In this document: positions 10,204-23,116 of the stretch, one piece after another
Numbering within the stretch: the stretch's first letter is position 1
Layout: each line of letters begins with the position of its first letter
Origin: Unio delphinus
Lineage: Eukaryota > Mollusca > Bivalvia > Unionida > Unionidae
Length of the DNA stretch: 64,000 nt
NCBI GenBank assembly: GCA_029339505.1
Contig: JAQISU010000179.1
Location: forward strand, 15,624,001-15,688,000
Reading direction: 5' to 3'
Translations under genes and position numbers: made by a program
Notes under the pieces: model-generated
Told to the model about the DNA's origin: nothing
The model's input: only the letters and a program-made list of their open reading frames with translations
Databases searched by the model: none

Positions 10204-11234
10204 TCATCTGTGATACTTGCTTGTTTGATCATGCGCTCATCAATGATTTCTTTCTGTAATGCCTTCAACATCGTGCTTGATTTAAAAGGTAAGATTGTGT
10301 GGGATTCATTGTTGCCATATATATCTGGTGCTAAGTTACCAATTTATGTATTGATGCAATAAATTCAGACACCACCAATACATTGCTGTAGTTAATTTAT
10401 TGTCTTCTGGATCCAATATGAATATTTACTCTGCATTTTGATTTAACACAAATGACACGGTTCCAGAAAATCTATCAGTGGAATGATGTCATGTAAATGT
10501 GTTAAATATCCCAAATCATGTAGTGCTAAACACAGATAACTTGTACACTCCAGTGACCTACGTAGTATATGTCTGATGGAATTATTTTCTTGTGACCATG
10601 TTGCTGATCAAGACATTATTGTACATATATACAGCGTTGATGAGTCAGAGCCATACGAATTACATCAGTGGCAAGCAATTTGATTTTTGTCTGCATTTCA
10701 AAGAGTCATGTGCGAATTTCAGTGATATTGATGATATTTGGAAATAAATAAAAATAAACAGTGAGTCTTTCAAGTCTAACAATGTTTCTTTGAAGATTCA
10801 TAACACACTCAACATGAATAATTGATCACTTGTTATGGTTACACTAGTAATGATCAGTGTCTTTATCATCCACCTACTTCTTCATTGCATCAGCATTGAC
10901 CAATTATGGTTCTTTCAGAAGAACAAATTTATTTCCTCTCATGCTTAGTGGATCCCTCATTGAATCACCAGTTCTATAAACACATTTATGAATCTCACTG
11001 CAGAATGCTGCGATTAATATATCTGAGTCTCTGATTTTCCTACTATCAGTTAATACCGAGATATCTGTGTTGGCCAACCCATCTGATATTGCTCTTCCTT
11101 AGTCACCCAACCTCATCCAGATCAACTCCACAGAGATGCACACGATCATCAAGTTCATCTTGTGCTACATACACTGACAAATCAATGCCATCTAGAGCCT
11201 TGCTTCTAACAGATCTTCCGTAAATGTCTACCAT
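10197..11234 (-). pseudogene. Fibre-like protein, frameshifted
   Basis: It starts MVDIYGRSVRSKALDGIDLS and stays open for 43 codons to a TGA at 11103. The sense continues one frame over with SRKIRDSDILIAAFCSEI, then DPLSMRGNKFVLLKEP and a damaged 'NADAMKKxVD'. The last pattern is the 'DAVTKxYVD' repeat hinge seen in phage-like and Polinton-like tail or fibre proteins. A C-terminal block, TMLKALQKEIIDERMIKQ, ends at the TGA overlapping the next gene. At least one frameshift and several stops are present. Its role in virion attachment is inference from the motif only. Confidence 0.4.
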
Positions 11235-12162
11235 TATAAATTATTAACCGTCTAAAATGATGCCATCTGCTGGTATATTCATGGTAAAATCATCATTCTT
11301 CCAAGCCCAAGAATGCAAAAAATGGGGCATTGGTGAAGGGTTTCCTCAAGGTCGATGTCACTTTTTTGGGTTCCCCTCCCTCCATCTGCTTCTACCCAAA
11401 TCACAGGATCAGTGTTCATGCTTCCTCAGATCCTAGTATGCAGATGGAGGCATAAGACTGCCAATTACATTACTTACCTCCAGATGATCAGCTTTAAGTA
11501 GGTTATTGCTATGATCTTCTAAGACATTTGAAGTGGTAGCACAAAATTCATCCCATATGGAAATGGATTATGTCTGCTAAAACTACCATGCATAAAGTGT
11601 GTCTTGTTCACTGCTTCTATTATGTTTGTCAAAGTGACATGAGACAGAGATTCCTCCTTCAAGAGATTAAGGAAGCAGCTTAGAACAGATCTGCATGTGA
11701 TACTAAAGTAACAATCAAACTCATCCTCAATTTCAATGCTTCAAATGTCTTAAAAGGGAGGTAGTTCCATGGCCCATTGAGTTCTCCATCTCAAAGCTTC
11801 AGCGTCTAAGAAGAGGGAGCTTAATGGGCCAAGCAGAAGAGTGTACCTAAAAAAGACCTCCCTGAAGATGGTAGAATGAGGGCACTGTAGTAGACCTGGC
11901 ATGGCAAATGTATCAATAAAGCTGAAGACTTTACAATTATGATAATTATTGGTGAATGCAATACTACTGGACCAGATACAAATTCCCCAAATGTTTTTAT
12001 TTACATCCTCTTTATTCACCACATCTAACTTAATATACATGTGTGATAGCTCACTGAAGAGCAAAACTTCTGAAACGTATTGCTGTTATAAAGCAGGAGC
12101 AATTAAGAAATGGAGTCCTAGGTATAAAATGTAGTTTTTGTGGGGTAAAACTAATTTAAATT
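11235..12162. other. Intronic sequence, nothing recognised
   Basis: Includes a 104-codon minus-strand open frame (11750-12064) without motifs, splice borders or similarity to neighbours. I do not call it a gene. Confidence 0.45.
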
Positions 12163-14265
12163 ATACAATACTTATCTGCCCCTATTGCATAGCTAAACTA
12201 ATTTTGTGCTGAAAATTTGATGTGAATACATCCTCCAACAAGGTGGAGAAGTCAGAATGGCTTTTTGCACACCACTCTATATTGCATGGACATGTGCAGA
12301 ACGTAGATACTATTTGTCATTTTTTCACAGATGACACTATGCAAGACATCAGTCAGGTAGATGAAAGCATTTTATAAAAACAAAAACATTACCTAATAGA
12401 AAATAACCTAGAATGATCCAAATGTTTTCAAAATCAAAACTATTACCTATATATTTCACATAGAAAAGTGAAAAACCTGAACCAAATCAACATATTTACT
12501 TCCTCTATTAAATATCCTGATATTAAGCCCCCAAAACATAGAGAATAATTAACTATATATTAGTTATTGACATAAAAAATTGTTTTCAAAGTCAATCAGG
12601 TCAAGCAGAAATGAACTATATTTGGGACAAGGTCAAGTCCATCATACCATGTTACATTACAATATCATGTAATGAAAAAAAAGAAAATTTAACCTAACAA
12701 TTAAATTAAATATATACAGGTTGATTTACCAAGCCCTTGAGAAGAGGCCTTGGCAAGCACCTACTGGGACATGTGGTAAAGGAATGCATGGCAGGAGATG
12801 GGTTAATTTGGGAAGGCTGTCCCACTTCCACCTTCATGTGGTATGAAAGGAAGGTGTGTTAGCAGTCTTCCTCTTGGATCTGTGATAACCTGGTTATGAT
12901 GGACCTGATAATTAGGGAGGTAGTCTAGCAGGAGTTTTGAATTGGGCCGATGTTTTCCTTGCTTGAAAGATTTTGCAGATGGCCCTTGAGGGGCAACAAA
13001 GTGCCTGAAGCACGATATGTATGGTGGTGCTCTACCTACCTGATGGGAGGGAGCAACCTGCTGAGGTGGTTCTCAAGCTCCCTAAATGGAGGATGCAACG
13101 CATGATTGCAATGCTCCACATCCTTCAAGGATTGCAGTGTCTACCTAACAGGAAGGTGCAACCCACTATTGCAATGCTCTACCTCCAAAACAAGAAGGCA
13201 CAACCCTCTGTTACAGTGCTCTGCTTCCCCAAAATGAGGGAGCAACCCACTACCTGAGCCATGCACGCTGTTATAGACATGAGAATTGTTCATCATCTCT
13301 CTACATGGGGAAGTCTATCAACTTCTGAAATGTCAAGACAATCCTTCTGGATGGGATTCACAGGCTGCCAAAGATCAAGCTACACTTTGCAAAAAGTGCA
13401 ACGAAGATGTTTTGTGTGCATTTCATTTACTTATGCAGTCTGTGTGAGTATCTTAAGGGTCACACTGCCCACAGATTGTTCTGATATTATCCTGTAATAA
13501 AGAAATAATGAATGTCATCTGAAATCAGTTGTTATTGCCTTGAAACTGACCTGGCTGTATGCAGTCTCATAACACATGCACCCCTGTATATGCAGTAAGA
13601 ACAATGTATGATGCTGCAACAAAAATGACCTGCTTGTATGTAGTGTTGTACTGTGTACATACCTATGTTGACCTCATGAAAATTATCTGTCATTTCTGAT
13701 TGAAATCTAAGATAATTCACATGCAAACTTTGTTTATTAAAGCAAGATTCAAATATATATGCAGTGTCAACACACAGCATGGGCAAATGTAAAAGGTATA
13801 CAACGTGAAATTGAAGATAAAGAAAATGATGTTAGGCAGGGTCTAATGTTTTTTATATATATACAAGGTGGACCACAAGGTAGCCTCAGAAGCTCTTTAA
13901 AAAAATTAAGTTCTCTTTAGGAAAAAGCTATCATATGTTATAAAATAGAACAGACCATTGTAACACTGAGATTAATTTTAAAATACTACATATTAAGAAG
14001 ACTGCTTATTTGCGGTAAGTTGCTGCATACATAACTTCTTTGGTGAAAGTTTCAACAGATATTTAGGCACACACAATTGCATCAGTGAAAAAGATAACAA
14101 GTAACATATACCTTCTGAGCATGACCATGCAATATACAAAGTTGTGTGCAAAAAGTCACTGATTTTTTCCACTCAGTGGGAGGATGTATTCACAATGAAC
14201 AAATGGCGAGTCATTCACATATAAATAGGTTAGCTTATGAGGCAATAGTGGCAGTATAAGTAATT
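12163..14265. mobile_element. 2.1 kb element bounded by about 185-bp inverted repeats
   Basis: The left arm (12163-12345) and right arm (14079-14265) are reverse complements over most of their length. Shared words include gtgaatacatcctcc, ctttttgcacac, atattgcatgg and, outermost, the 'ctattgc...agcta' block. Identity looks like about 75 percent. The interior holds a 42-bp minisatellite and no transposase. This is a foldback or non-autonomous TIR element, or two copies of a shorter repeat in opposite orientation. Confidence 0.6.
13025..13258 (+). repeat. 42-bp degenerate minisatellite, about 5.5 copies
   Basis: The unit is like tgctctacctcc...aggaaggtgcaaccca. Because 42 is a multiple of three, one frame stays open and mimics a repetitive protein. 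No start context or homology supports coding. Confidence 0.75.
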
Positions 14266-16028
14266 GCTGCTATTAAAACAGCGGCTTCTAGAGTTCAGAC
14301 GTGATTTTGACCTGTAAAAAATAACAACTGAAAATGCGAAAGGGGTGTTTGGGGTACTCACCCAATAGGGTCTCGAGGGGCAGTGCCCCTGATCAGGGGG
14401 TTGAAGAACCTCGACTAAAAATGCATTTTACATGCATGAAAATCTGCTCCTGGTGCAACTTGTGACCATAATATGTAACAAAATAATCATTTGAAAAACT
14501 ATCAAACTTGCCAAAAATTTTAATAATTTTACAATATTTATTGTCACATGAATTTGTTCGCCAAATCTATTGGTACTTAAGTTATTTCATGTGCATGTCA
14601 GTATTCACATCGTAATCAAGTCAATAATTAGACATTTTTTGCTGCCAACATATTACACTTCTCTCTTTTCATAGCAAATATGTAAAATAAACAACTACTT
14701 TATTATACATCATCTTTATACAAATAATCCCATATATTCACTTGTCTTTTTGTCCACTGAACACAACCTGTTGATATGCCAGTTGAGCTCTTTTTGCGGC
14801 TTTAAGAAAGATTTCTTTAGTCTTCCTTTTTGTCATCAATGAATATGCTGGCTCAACGTGCAATCGTTTACTTTCCTTCTCAAAGAGAGCCTTTTTCATT
14901 TCAAGCTCCAGCGTGTATTGGCGATATGCAGTGCACATATTCTGACATTGGCTTCATTTTTTCCGTATGCAGCTTCATTTGTAGGTGTGGTTCCAGACTC
15001 TTCCAACCACGACTTTTGTATGTATATATTGCAGAGGGCACAAATGCCAGTCCTCAAGCGTTCTGTTTTCTTATAAATTGACCAACTAAATTTCCGTTGA
15101 CAATTCGTTCCAGCCTTTATCTACAATTTTCGTGTCATTGTTTCTCTCAACAACTACGGATGCCATTTTTTGCTTCATCTTTCCATTGCCATCAGTTTCT
15201 TTTACACGAAGATTCATTGGATGAATTTAAACTTTTGACCAATCAGAATACTCTTTACGAGAAAAAAAGGATTGGAATTTATTTTTAAAAAAAGGACTAT
15301 ATCAAGAAAAATCGGATTCAAGTCGGGAGAAAACCAGAATTCCGTTTTAAAAGGGAGAAAAATCATTTCTGACAGTTACAAATCTTTGAATTTTATTATA
15401 AAGTTCAGGGGACATTTATTTTAAAAGAATTTTAAACTGTCTTGTGTACCGATAAATAGCAGCAGAAGAAAATGTACAGAAGCCTATAAACTGCAATTAT
15501 TAATTTCTTAGACCCTTAGCTGTGTGAAAATATCAAATTAAAACAACAACAAACTAAATAATTAAACATTTCATAAATGATCATCTTTAGCATAAAATGT
15601 TATATATAGTTTGTGGCAATTATAAAATGTCCCATTTAGATTTGATTTGCAATAAGAAAGTCAATTAATCATAGTCTTGGGCAATTATTGGATGTCAATT
15701 TTAGTTTGATTTTCAATGAAAAAGTCAATGAATAATAGTCTTAGGCAATAATGAAATGTTAATTCAGGTTTAATTTTCAGCATAAATTAAGTAAGTACTA
15801 AGATAGTACTATGATCTGAATCATATTTGGATCAGAGACCATATTGCCCTAATTCTTGACTCTTACTTGGAAACTAAACAGTTTTTGTTGTTGTTGTAGT
15901 TTTAACACCATTTTCAGCACAAGATTGGCTATACATGGCAGTCAGTATAAATGGTTAAGGAAGAACCCAGGAAAACACCAGAAAGAATCACCATCCCATG
16001 AGAAGCTACTGACAAGCTTTCTCACATA
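14266..16028. other. Intronic sequence with a weak coding-like remnant
   Basis: A minus-strand frame at 14938-14738 is rich in Lys, Glu and Ala (RQYTLELEMKKALFEKES). Just upstream (about 15160-15100) is a piece reading NNDTKIVDKGWNEL. Together they loosely recall Myb/SANT-like Harbinger accessory proteins with a coiled tail. Stops and frame changes lie between them. A GC-rich self-complementary patch (gaggggcagtgcccctgatc) sits at 14376-14395. Confidence 0.25.
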
Positions 16029-17436
16029 CAGTGGGACCCTGCTATAACACGCCCCGTTATAACACGAATTCAGATACAACACGGTCGTGGCATGGCTCCC
16101 GAAATTTCAAGTAATTTATTACAGGTATTTTTCTCAAAAATCAAAAAACAATATTTCAAGTATGAAAAATAAAATACGTCAAGAGTTTAATTATCATTAT
16201 CATACTCATCTAAAGAGTGCGAAAAAGAATGTGTAGAAAATGTATTATCATTTTGGGGAGGAAATTACACACAAATTCAAATATAAAATAATCATTGTAT
16301 GGCTCCTAAAATTTCAAAAATTAACAAATTTCTTCTAGGTTTGTGCCAGAATAAACATCAGAAATACGAACCAATTGCTGGGCCTACTGAGAACTTTGAT
16401 CTTTGTTTATTGTTGAAAAATGACAGCTCATAAGTGTCAGTATTATTATTACTGATCCCTGAGCAATGAAGCCATCGTGTCTACTTTGTGTTTGTCTTGA
16501 ATGCATTCCAAATACAATCATTGCTCTAATAATCTCCAATATATGTTCTCTTGATTTCATTCACAACTAAGCAACATCCAATGCGGCGGTTGATAAAGAT
16601 TCTCACCAGAATGTATAAATCAATTAATTTAAGTACATTATCATCAAAATGAACTGCCGAGCTAAACTTGTTCAAATCAGGGGGCAACGATATATACAAC
16701 ATCAAAGAAACAAAAGCCACCAACATGTGCATGTGGCTTGGCGGTGTTGTTTTATGCAATCTGTTGACTAGTAAATTCGAATTCTGCAAATGAGAACTAT
16801 AATTGACTTTGCCAAGAGCAAACGTGACATTAACAGAAAGCAGCTAAAAATCACAGAGTTTTTCAAAAACTAATAACTATTGACAGATGAGAAATGTAGT
16901 GGTATAAAATGTATACAGACACTGGACATACTATGTCATCATTCATTACGTACACCCGTTACGTAATTTTTGTTATTTTCTTTTCATTGAATTCAGTCAC
17001 ATAATGATCTGTGACAAAATTATTGAAAATTTTACATCCGTGTGTGGATATTTTCGATGGAAATATTTGTATTATGGATTCAATGTATGTTACAAGATTC
17101 GCTGGTGAGTACACGGTCTTGATACTCTTTTCATGCAATAGATTATGCATGTATATATAAATTAGACACGTGTATGTAACAATGCATGGTTCTCTGAATA
17201 AAGTAAAATATTATATCTGCGATTTCTGTTACCACAGCAAATGTTTTTCTCATTTAATTTATATTGATCAAAAATGGTTATTGTGCCATGCATTTTCGCA
17301 CCCGTCTTTATGCCCCCCCCCCACTTAAATCCAAAAATGTGTTGGTATTGTACATGGTTGCTTATAACACGGTTCGGTTCATAACACGGTCGGATTCTAT
17401 GGCTCCCAACTACCATGTTATAGAGGGGTCCCACTG
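16029..17436. mobile_element. 1.4 kb Tigger-like non-autonomous element
   Basis: It begins CAGTGGGACCC and ends in the reverse complement, GGGTCCCACTG, flanked by TA on both sides (16027-16028, 17437-17438). The inner terminal sequence repeats 'TATAACACGG'-type words. The CAGTGGGACC end is the classic pogo/Tigger terminus. No transposase frame was found inside, so it needs enzyme supplied from elsewhere. Its length (1408 bp) is close to the element at 4576-5980, but the interiors look unrelated. Confidence 0.88.
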
Positions 17437-17909
17437 TACCTACATTGGCCAAACCTGAGACTAAACAGTTTTGGTACAGCTGTACTATGAATATGGCCAT
17501 ACAGTATGATAATCTAAATAAGATTCTCAAACTATCAATTTAAAAACCTTAATTTTGGATCTCACTGTTAACTAACAAGAAATACTTTTTCATATTTTCT
17601 ATTAATTTCTTTAATACGAATTGTTCTGATTTGACCATATCTACATGGGCAGATGAATCTCTGTCAAAATCTGGAACCAGCCTAATATGTACAAACACAC
17701 CCTTCGCAAATGTCTTATATTAACCTGACTTATAATAATAGCTGTTTGTTATCATGCCAAGTCAGTTATTTAAACTAAATATTTGCAGTGCATTTTGAAA
17801 TTAATTAAGAGTATAGTGGTATTGAATTAAAAAAGACATCTGCTTGGTAAATGCCATAATACAGTGTTGTTTTCAGTTGTGGTTAAGTCAGTTCAGTTCA
17901 TTAATTTAC

Positions 17910-18015
17910 CGCTTTAGGTTTAAAATATGGCACCAATTCATTCTCATTTCCATCTTCATCTTTAAGTTTCAGTCTGAGAGAACAAGTACCTTTAACCGGC
18001 TTGCCATACACGTAT
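17910..18015 (-). CDS. Complement C3/C4-like protein, exon (MG3/MG4 junction)
   Basis: A 106-bp exon with acceptor attgcag and donor gtaaat. It enters in phase 2 and leaves in phase 0, giving 35 codons that start YVYGKPVKGTCSLRL, then KDEDGNENEL. Human C3 has 'FLYGKKVEG' and C4 'YIYGKPVQG' at this point, so the block is diagnostic. The preceding exon should end with two bases of an Arg or similar codon and should encode the 'LPSFEV...ITAR' segment. I could not find it between 18016 and 26166. Confidence 0.87.
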
Positions 18016-18416
18016 CTGCAATAAGTGAGAGATGTTTAAGTCATTAAAAATAGACTGTATTTATCGTTTTGCAACCAATTAGATTTAATTTCTACATATA
18101 TATGCTTAGCCATACTTGTTGCCAAAATTGTCCTAATTTGACATGAATACGAGGTTTTCAATTACTGTACCATATGTAAAACATCCCGAATAATAACAAG
18201 ACAAATACTGTTCTAGCTTACATATACAACAGTTAGAATGTTGTCATTTAAAATCAAACTGTATATTATTGCTGCATTAAAATGCTCAAAGGCTTAATTA
18301 TTCGGTTGCCTGCATACTTACTGTATTTTCTATTTAAAATTTAATAATAACTATTAATCTAAATGAAACTTAATTTTAAAACATTCACAGAAAGACACCA
18401 AACACGAGGGAAATCA

Positions 18417-18800
18417 AATATCATGGCAAGATATACTAATGTGGATCCAATATTGATGGTAAGTTCAATACAATCACATCCATGAATTCAACAGTAATGG
18501 CAAAATATACTAATGTGTATTCAACATTGATGACAAGTTATACTACATGGATTTAACATAGATGTCATGATGTACTCACATGGATCCAATGTTGTAGGCA
18601 AGATATACTCATATGGATTCAACACTGATAGCAAGTTATACTCGCATGGATTTAACACTAATGGCAAGATTTACTCATATGGATTCAACACTGATTGCAA
18701 GTTATACTCGCATGGATTTAATACTAATGGCAAGATTTACTCATATTTATCCAACATTGATGGCAAGATATACTCACGTGGATTTAACATTGATGCGTAA
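18417..18800 (+). repeat. 33-bp minisatellite with 66-bp higher-order period
   Basis: Units start at 18613, 18646, 18679, 18712, 18745 and 18778 with exact 33-bp spacing. They alternate between an atggattcaacactgat type and an atggatttaacactaat type, giving a 66-bp pair. Older, more diverged units extend back to 18417. The multiple-of-three period keeps two frames open, which I take as a by-product. Confidence 0.85.
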
Positions 18801-19112
18801 ATACTCAGCAGTATCAGATATGTACCGAGGACTAACATTGGTTATGATGACCTTAAAGGCTGGAAGTACTGAAAATTACAAAACAAATTGTCATATATTA
18901 GTTTCAATGTTTGTTTTTCTTCTTCAGTCATTACAATAAAAAATCTTTACCAAAATATCAATTTCACTTAATTCATAAAAAAGCAAATACAAAATCTACA
19001 ACACAGGTTTTGAAATTTAAAATTAACTAAGACCCATCTGGTGAGACAAGAATATCTGTCTGAAAATTAAATCAGACTATTGCGAGCACTTGTCATCTCA
19101 ATGTTTTTTGTA

Positions 19113-19562
19113 TTTATGTGAGGCCTGGACCCTAACAGCAGAATTACAACAATCCAGGCACTTTTGAAATGAGATGCTACAGAACCATTCTTGGCATCTC
19201 TTACATGGACTACATCAAAAATGAAGAAGTGATTAACACCATTAAGCACAAATCAGGCCAATATGAAGACCTCCTCACCACCTTCAAAAAGAGAAAGCTG
19301 AAATGGTATGGCCATGTGACTAGAGCCAACAGTCTATCTACAACTGTAGTACTGCAGAGCAGAGTCCTGGGTGGCAGAAGGTGAGGTAGACAGAAAAAAG
19401 TGGACTGACAACATCACAGAATGGACCAGGAAACGTTTTGCTGAGACACAGGCATTGGCACATGATCGAGACAAGTGGAGGGAACTGGTCAGATGTTCAG
19501 AAGCACAGTACCACAACGACCACACTAGGTCAAGAGACTAATGATGATTATGAGGATAATAA
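19113..19562 (+). mobile_element. RTE-clade LINE, 3' end fragment
   Basis: Encodes the RT C-terminal region typical of RTE elements: EAWTLTAELQQ, MRCYRTILGISYMDYIKNEE, LLTTFKKRKLKWYGHVTR and a GRQKK block, then WTDNITEW in another frame, ending NDHTRSRD and a TAA at 19539-19541. The tail is rich in TGATGAT/GATAAT, as in RTE 3' ends. At least two frameshifts (near 19170 and 19383) mark it as dead. The rest of the element is missing by 5' truncation. Confidence 0.85.
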
Positions 19563-20892
19563 CATATGATGGGTGCTATCAGATTCCAGCTTGCATAATA
19601 TTATTCTGCCAGTATATGTAGTCCAAGCATGAGGTTAAGCTTGTGTGAGTGATCATCATGCATTATCAATCACTGACAGAATATATTTTGCACCCGTTCT
19701 TATTTCTTCCATCCACCAACCTATTCAGCCATTTGTATGTGCTTTTAATGAAAGTTCAAAGAATACATTTAACAGAGGTGGAGAAAATCCAACACCCTTG
19801 CTGCAACATTTATTTTTTATTTGTTTTGTTTATAATAATAGTTACTGATATTAGATCAGTTTCTGCCTAATGAACTAAAAAGCTCATATTTTATTTCGCA
19901 ATGTTGTTTTCATTTTTTTGAGTTACTTTTTAATTACTCAAAATTTAGTCAGGAATTGTTTCATCACATTACCACAAAGGAATATCAGAAAAAGGCATAT
20001 GGTAAAACATTTAGTTTTGAATTAGGGTGCTTCTAGCTAAGGACTTATCAATCCCTGCAAATTGACATTCAATGCAGCCAAATTTTGACCATTGTTATCT
20101 TGAAATTTAGTTCATGTTATATCATGCAAAGAAATATATTTTTCAAATATGCATGAATCTGTACATAACATTTTCCACTGATTATACAAAATATTCTCAA
20201 ATTCACACAAAAAATATTCTTGACAGAACATTCATTAACCTCACATACACAATGAGGATGGCACAGGTTCCTTGAAGGGACTGATGCTCTACTGAGCATT
20301 CTTTTTAACTGTAATGTACTGAAATCATCTCAGATATTCTTGAGAAATTCAAACAAACCAAATCTGGTAAAAGGAACAGCTTCTTATTACCTTAGATAAT
20401 ATTTTACAAGATGTCAATACATGAAGTAAAGAAATCCAGAACACCCCCAAAACCCGACACAAGATATTTTACCTTAAACTATATTATATTATACCAGAGG
20501 AAGGGGAGACACATGCATATAACCTATATATAGCTCAAGTCGAAATCGTACAGACAGTAAATACCTTAGCCAAAAGAATTCAAGCACAGGCAGGCAAACA
20601 ACATCATTAATTCACATACTATTGGGTCTGTATCAGGTTGGCACCTGAGCATTTGAACACTACTGTATGGACGTCACATGCTTGTGACAACACCATTGAA
20701 ATGTTATATTTTTCAAACCCTATTTATGTAATTAAATGTAAAACAAGAATTAATGGGAGACTTTGGTCAGTTACTTTCCCTGAAAAAGAAGGCATTGCTT
20801 AAATCAAGAAGGTTCCATTGCAATTTCAATTTGTCTTATTTTAAACCAATACTCATGACTTTCCATTAAAAAGGATGGTCAAATGGATTAAC
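19563..20892. other. Intronic sequence, nothing recognised
   Basis: AT-rich. I searched the minus strand here for the missing C3-like exon ('LPSFEV' type) and did not find it. Confidence 0.45.
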
Positions 20893-20909
20893 TACAGATG
20901 ATGTACTAA

Positions 20910-20980
<71 letters not shown>

Positions 20981-20996
20981 GTACATCTGTGTATAT
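20893..20996. repeat. (AT)n microsatellite inside a palindrome
   Basis: A pure AT run (about 20914-20975) is flanked by inverted words (cagatgatgtactaatttt / aaactagtacatctg), so about 100 bases can fold into one hairpin. This may be a hairpin MITE whose loop expanded. Confidence 0.7.
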
Positions 20997-21250
20997 ATCA
21001 ATATAAAAGCTTGCCCAGCATTATCATCACGATTATGATCATTAAATAAAATTCCTTGTATGGTATATTCTGCATCTTTGAATTTCAATGCTCTTTTGTG
21101 TGCAAAGTGTTGTAAATAACAGAACTGCTGATTTAATTTTCATACAAACGTGTAATTACTTTTAAGTTATAGATACTGACACAAGTGATTTGTAATTGCA
21201 TTCTTATTGTGTTGTACCACTTGTGCCAAACACCCACCATAATTTATTAG

Positions 21251-21282
<32 letters not shown>

Positions 21283-23116
21283 TTACAAATAAATATTTTT
21301 GTCATAATTGCATATGCTAATGTTTGCTTTTGCTATTGTTATTGCCATTCTTATTCTTATTAATATATGTTTTTGTGTGGTCACTACTTCATGGTATAGA
21401 TGACAAATGATGATGGAATGCAAATAGCATTAAAACAATTTTCATAAACCTACCATGATTGATAGGTTACAGGTTTGTAGTCATTTTCAGTAAAATGTTC
21501 CTTGCAATGTAGCTAAATTTGATTGGTGATGACCACCATTTAAATTATGCTACCCCACGTTTTATGTTGTGTATCCAAATATTCTGATGTTCTTTATTAA
21601 TAGGAAAGATATGCCCATCCTTCAGTGAACAGCTTGGCATGACATGTCATTTAAGGAATGAATTAATACCTTTTTTTAGTCAAATGCGTACTGCACAACA
21701 AGAGACACCCCTATGTGAGATAAAATCAAATCATTCCAGACAAATGACCTACTTGCCTGCAGTGACATAAAAATAAAAAAATTGATTGGGAAGACATTAC
21801 TGGCTCTTGTCCCACACTGACTGCATAATTTTGTGAATGTGTGTGTGTGTGTGTGTGTGTGAGAGAGCGAGAGAAAGAGAGCAACATAATTCATCCTAAA
21901 AGCTTGCACTTTTAAATATTTAAGAAATAAAAGTTCACATATTTATTTTTAAATATTGAGAATATGCATTGAAATAAAGAAGCTGTTTAACAGGGCTGAT
22001 TTGTTATACATATGATCTATGTAAAAGTGCAATCTTTGTCCAAAATTGTTTGGGTGTTTACAGTATACATCATTTGTCAGACCAAATTATGGAATTTCAT
22101 CTAAGCCACTCTATTAAGATAAATGTTGATTCAAATATAGGTGAATGCACAAAGTTTCCTTATAGAACTGAAACAAATAACTTAATTCTTACATCAAAAA
22201 CTATTTCCAAACTAATATACACTTCTTCAATAAATAATGTCATCCAATTAATGTAAAAGTAATTTTGAATCAACATTGTATGTGGCTGCCATCTTGTATC
22301 CACAGTTAACAATCTGAAAATGTAATGGTGGGTGCAGCAAAGCTAACAACAGTGCACTATACAACAAGGTTTTTTCAAATAGAAAACGGGATTTTTGATA
22401 AGCCGTAACAAAAATATTAATTTCACAACAACAGATGACTGCAGACTGAGACTGCAGATAATTCTCAATAAAAAAATCCACACTATTTACCCATCATACA
22501 CTATGTTAATATGGAAATAGCAACTAATCACTGCAGTTTGGGGGAAAGGTTTCAACTTAATCCAACAAACTGTTACATAATACATTGTTGTTGGTGGAAA
22601 TTAGAAGATTCAAATCTTTACTAGTTACTAACTATTAAAATTAATATGCCAATTTTGTCTGGATATCAATGAAGATTACATGTGATGTTTGTTCGGAATT
22701 AACTGCAAGTGTAGCTGTTGAATAAAGACTTCTACTAAGAGCTGTCAATCACCTGCAACAAAACGAGGATTCTACAAAGGTACATTAACAATAAGAAATC
22801 TATGAAAACCACACTTTAAATATATCAGGTCATTTTCTTCAACACATTCAAATATGTGGCAGTGATTAATCTACCCCTGCGTCCCGTGTCCAGCATGCAC
22901 AAAAAATGGCTGGGACGCATTAGCTGTTCATATGCGCATTCCTTTGGACGCAAGAAATTTTGAAGGACCAACATCGTGCTAAAGTGAATTTTGTTTAACA
23001 GGCCTTTCTTTTCACTAGGCAAATATTATCTCTGCACCAGTCATGTGGTACTCACTCCTTAACAGTATACTATTATGGGATGTCATCAGTTCTCCTCATG
23101 TTTCCTGTTAAAATGT
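20997..23116. other. Intronic sequence with short microsatellites
   Basis: Contains (TTA)n around 21247-21285 and (TG)n at 21838-21861. No exon or transposon protein recognised. A short hairpin 'gcgtccc...gggacgc' lies near 22880-22920. Confidence 0.45.

Larger units (their letters stand above)
9136..11234 (-). mobile_element. Decayed Polinton/adintovirus-like gene cluster
   Basis: Three co-directional viral-type genes: a fibre-like protein with the DAxxKxYVD-type motif (11234 to about 10197), a 59-residue membrane protein (10203-10024) and a jelly-roll minor-capsid-like protein (9828-9136). The fibre-like frame ends at a TGA that overlaps the ATG of the membrane protein, a compact arrangement unlike the host gene. 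No terminal repeats, polymerase or integrase are visible here, so this is a fragment. Family naming is inferred from gene patterns, not from a search. Confidence 0.5.

Noticed and set aside
11750..12064. 104-codon minus-strand frame as a gene
   Set aside because: No motif, no splice borders, composition like the flanking intron.
13021..13257. Repetitive protein gene
   Set aside because: Open only because the 42-bp minisatellite keeps the frame; no start, splice or homology support.
20117..20299. Candidate for the missing C3-like exon (Pro- and Cys-containing frame with an AG border)
   Set aside because: Has an acceptor and donor but encodes no macroglobulin pattern, and the residues do not fit the 'LPxFEV' strand.
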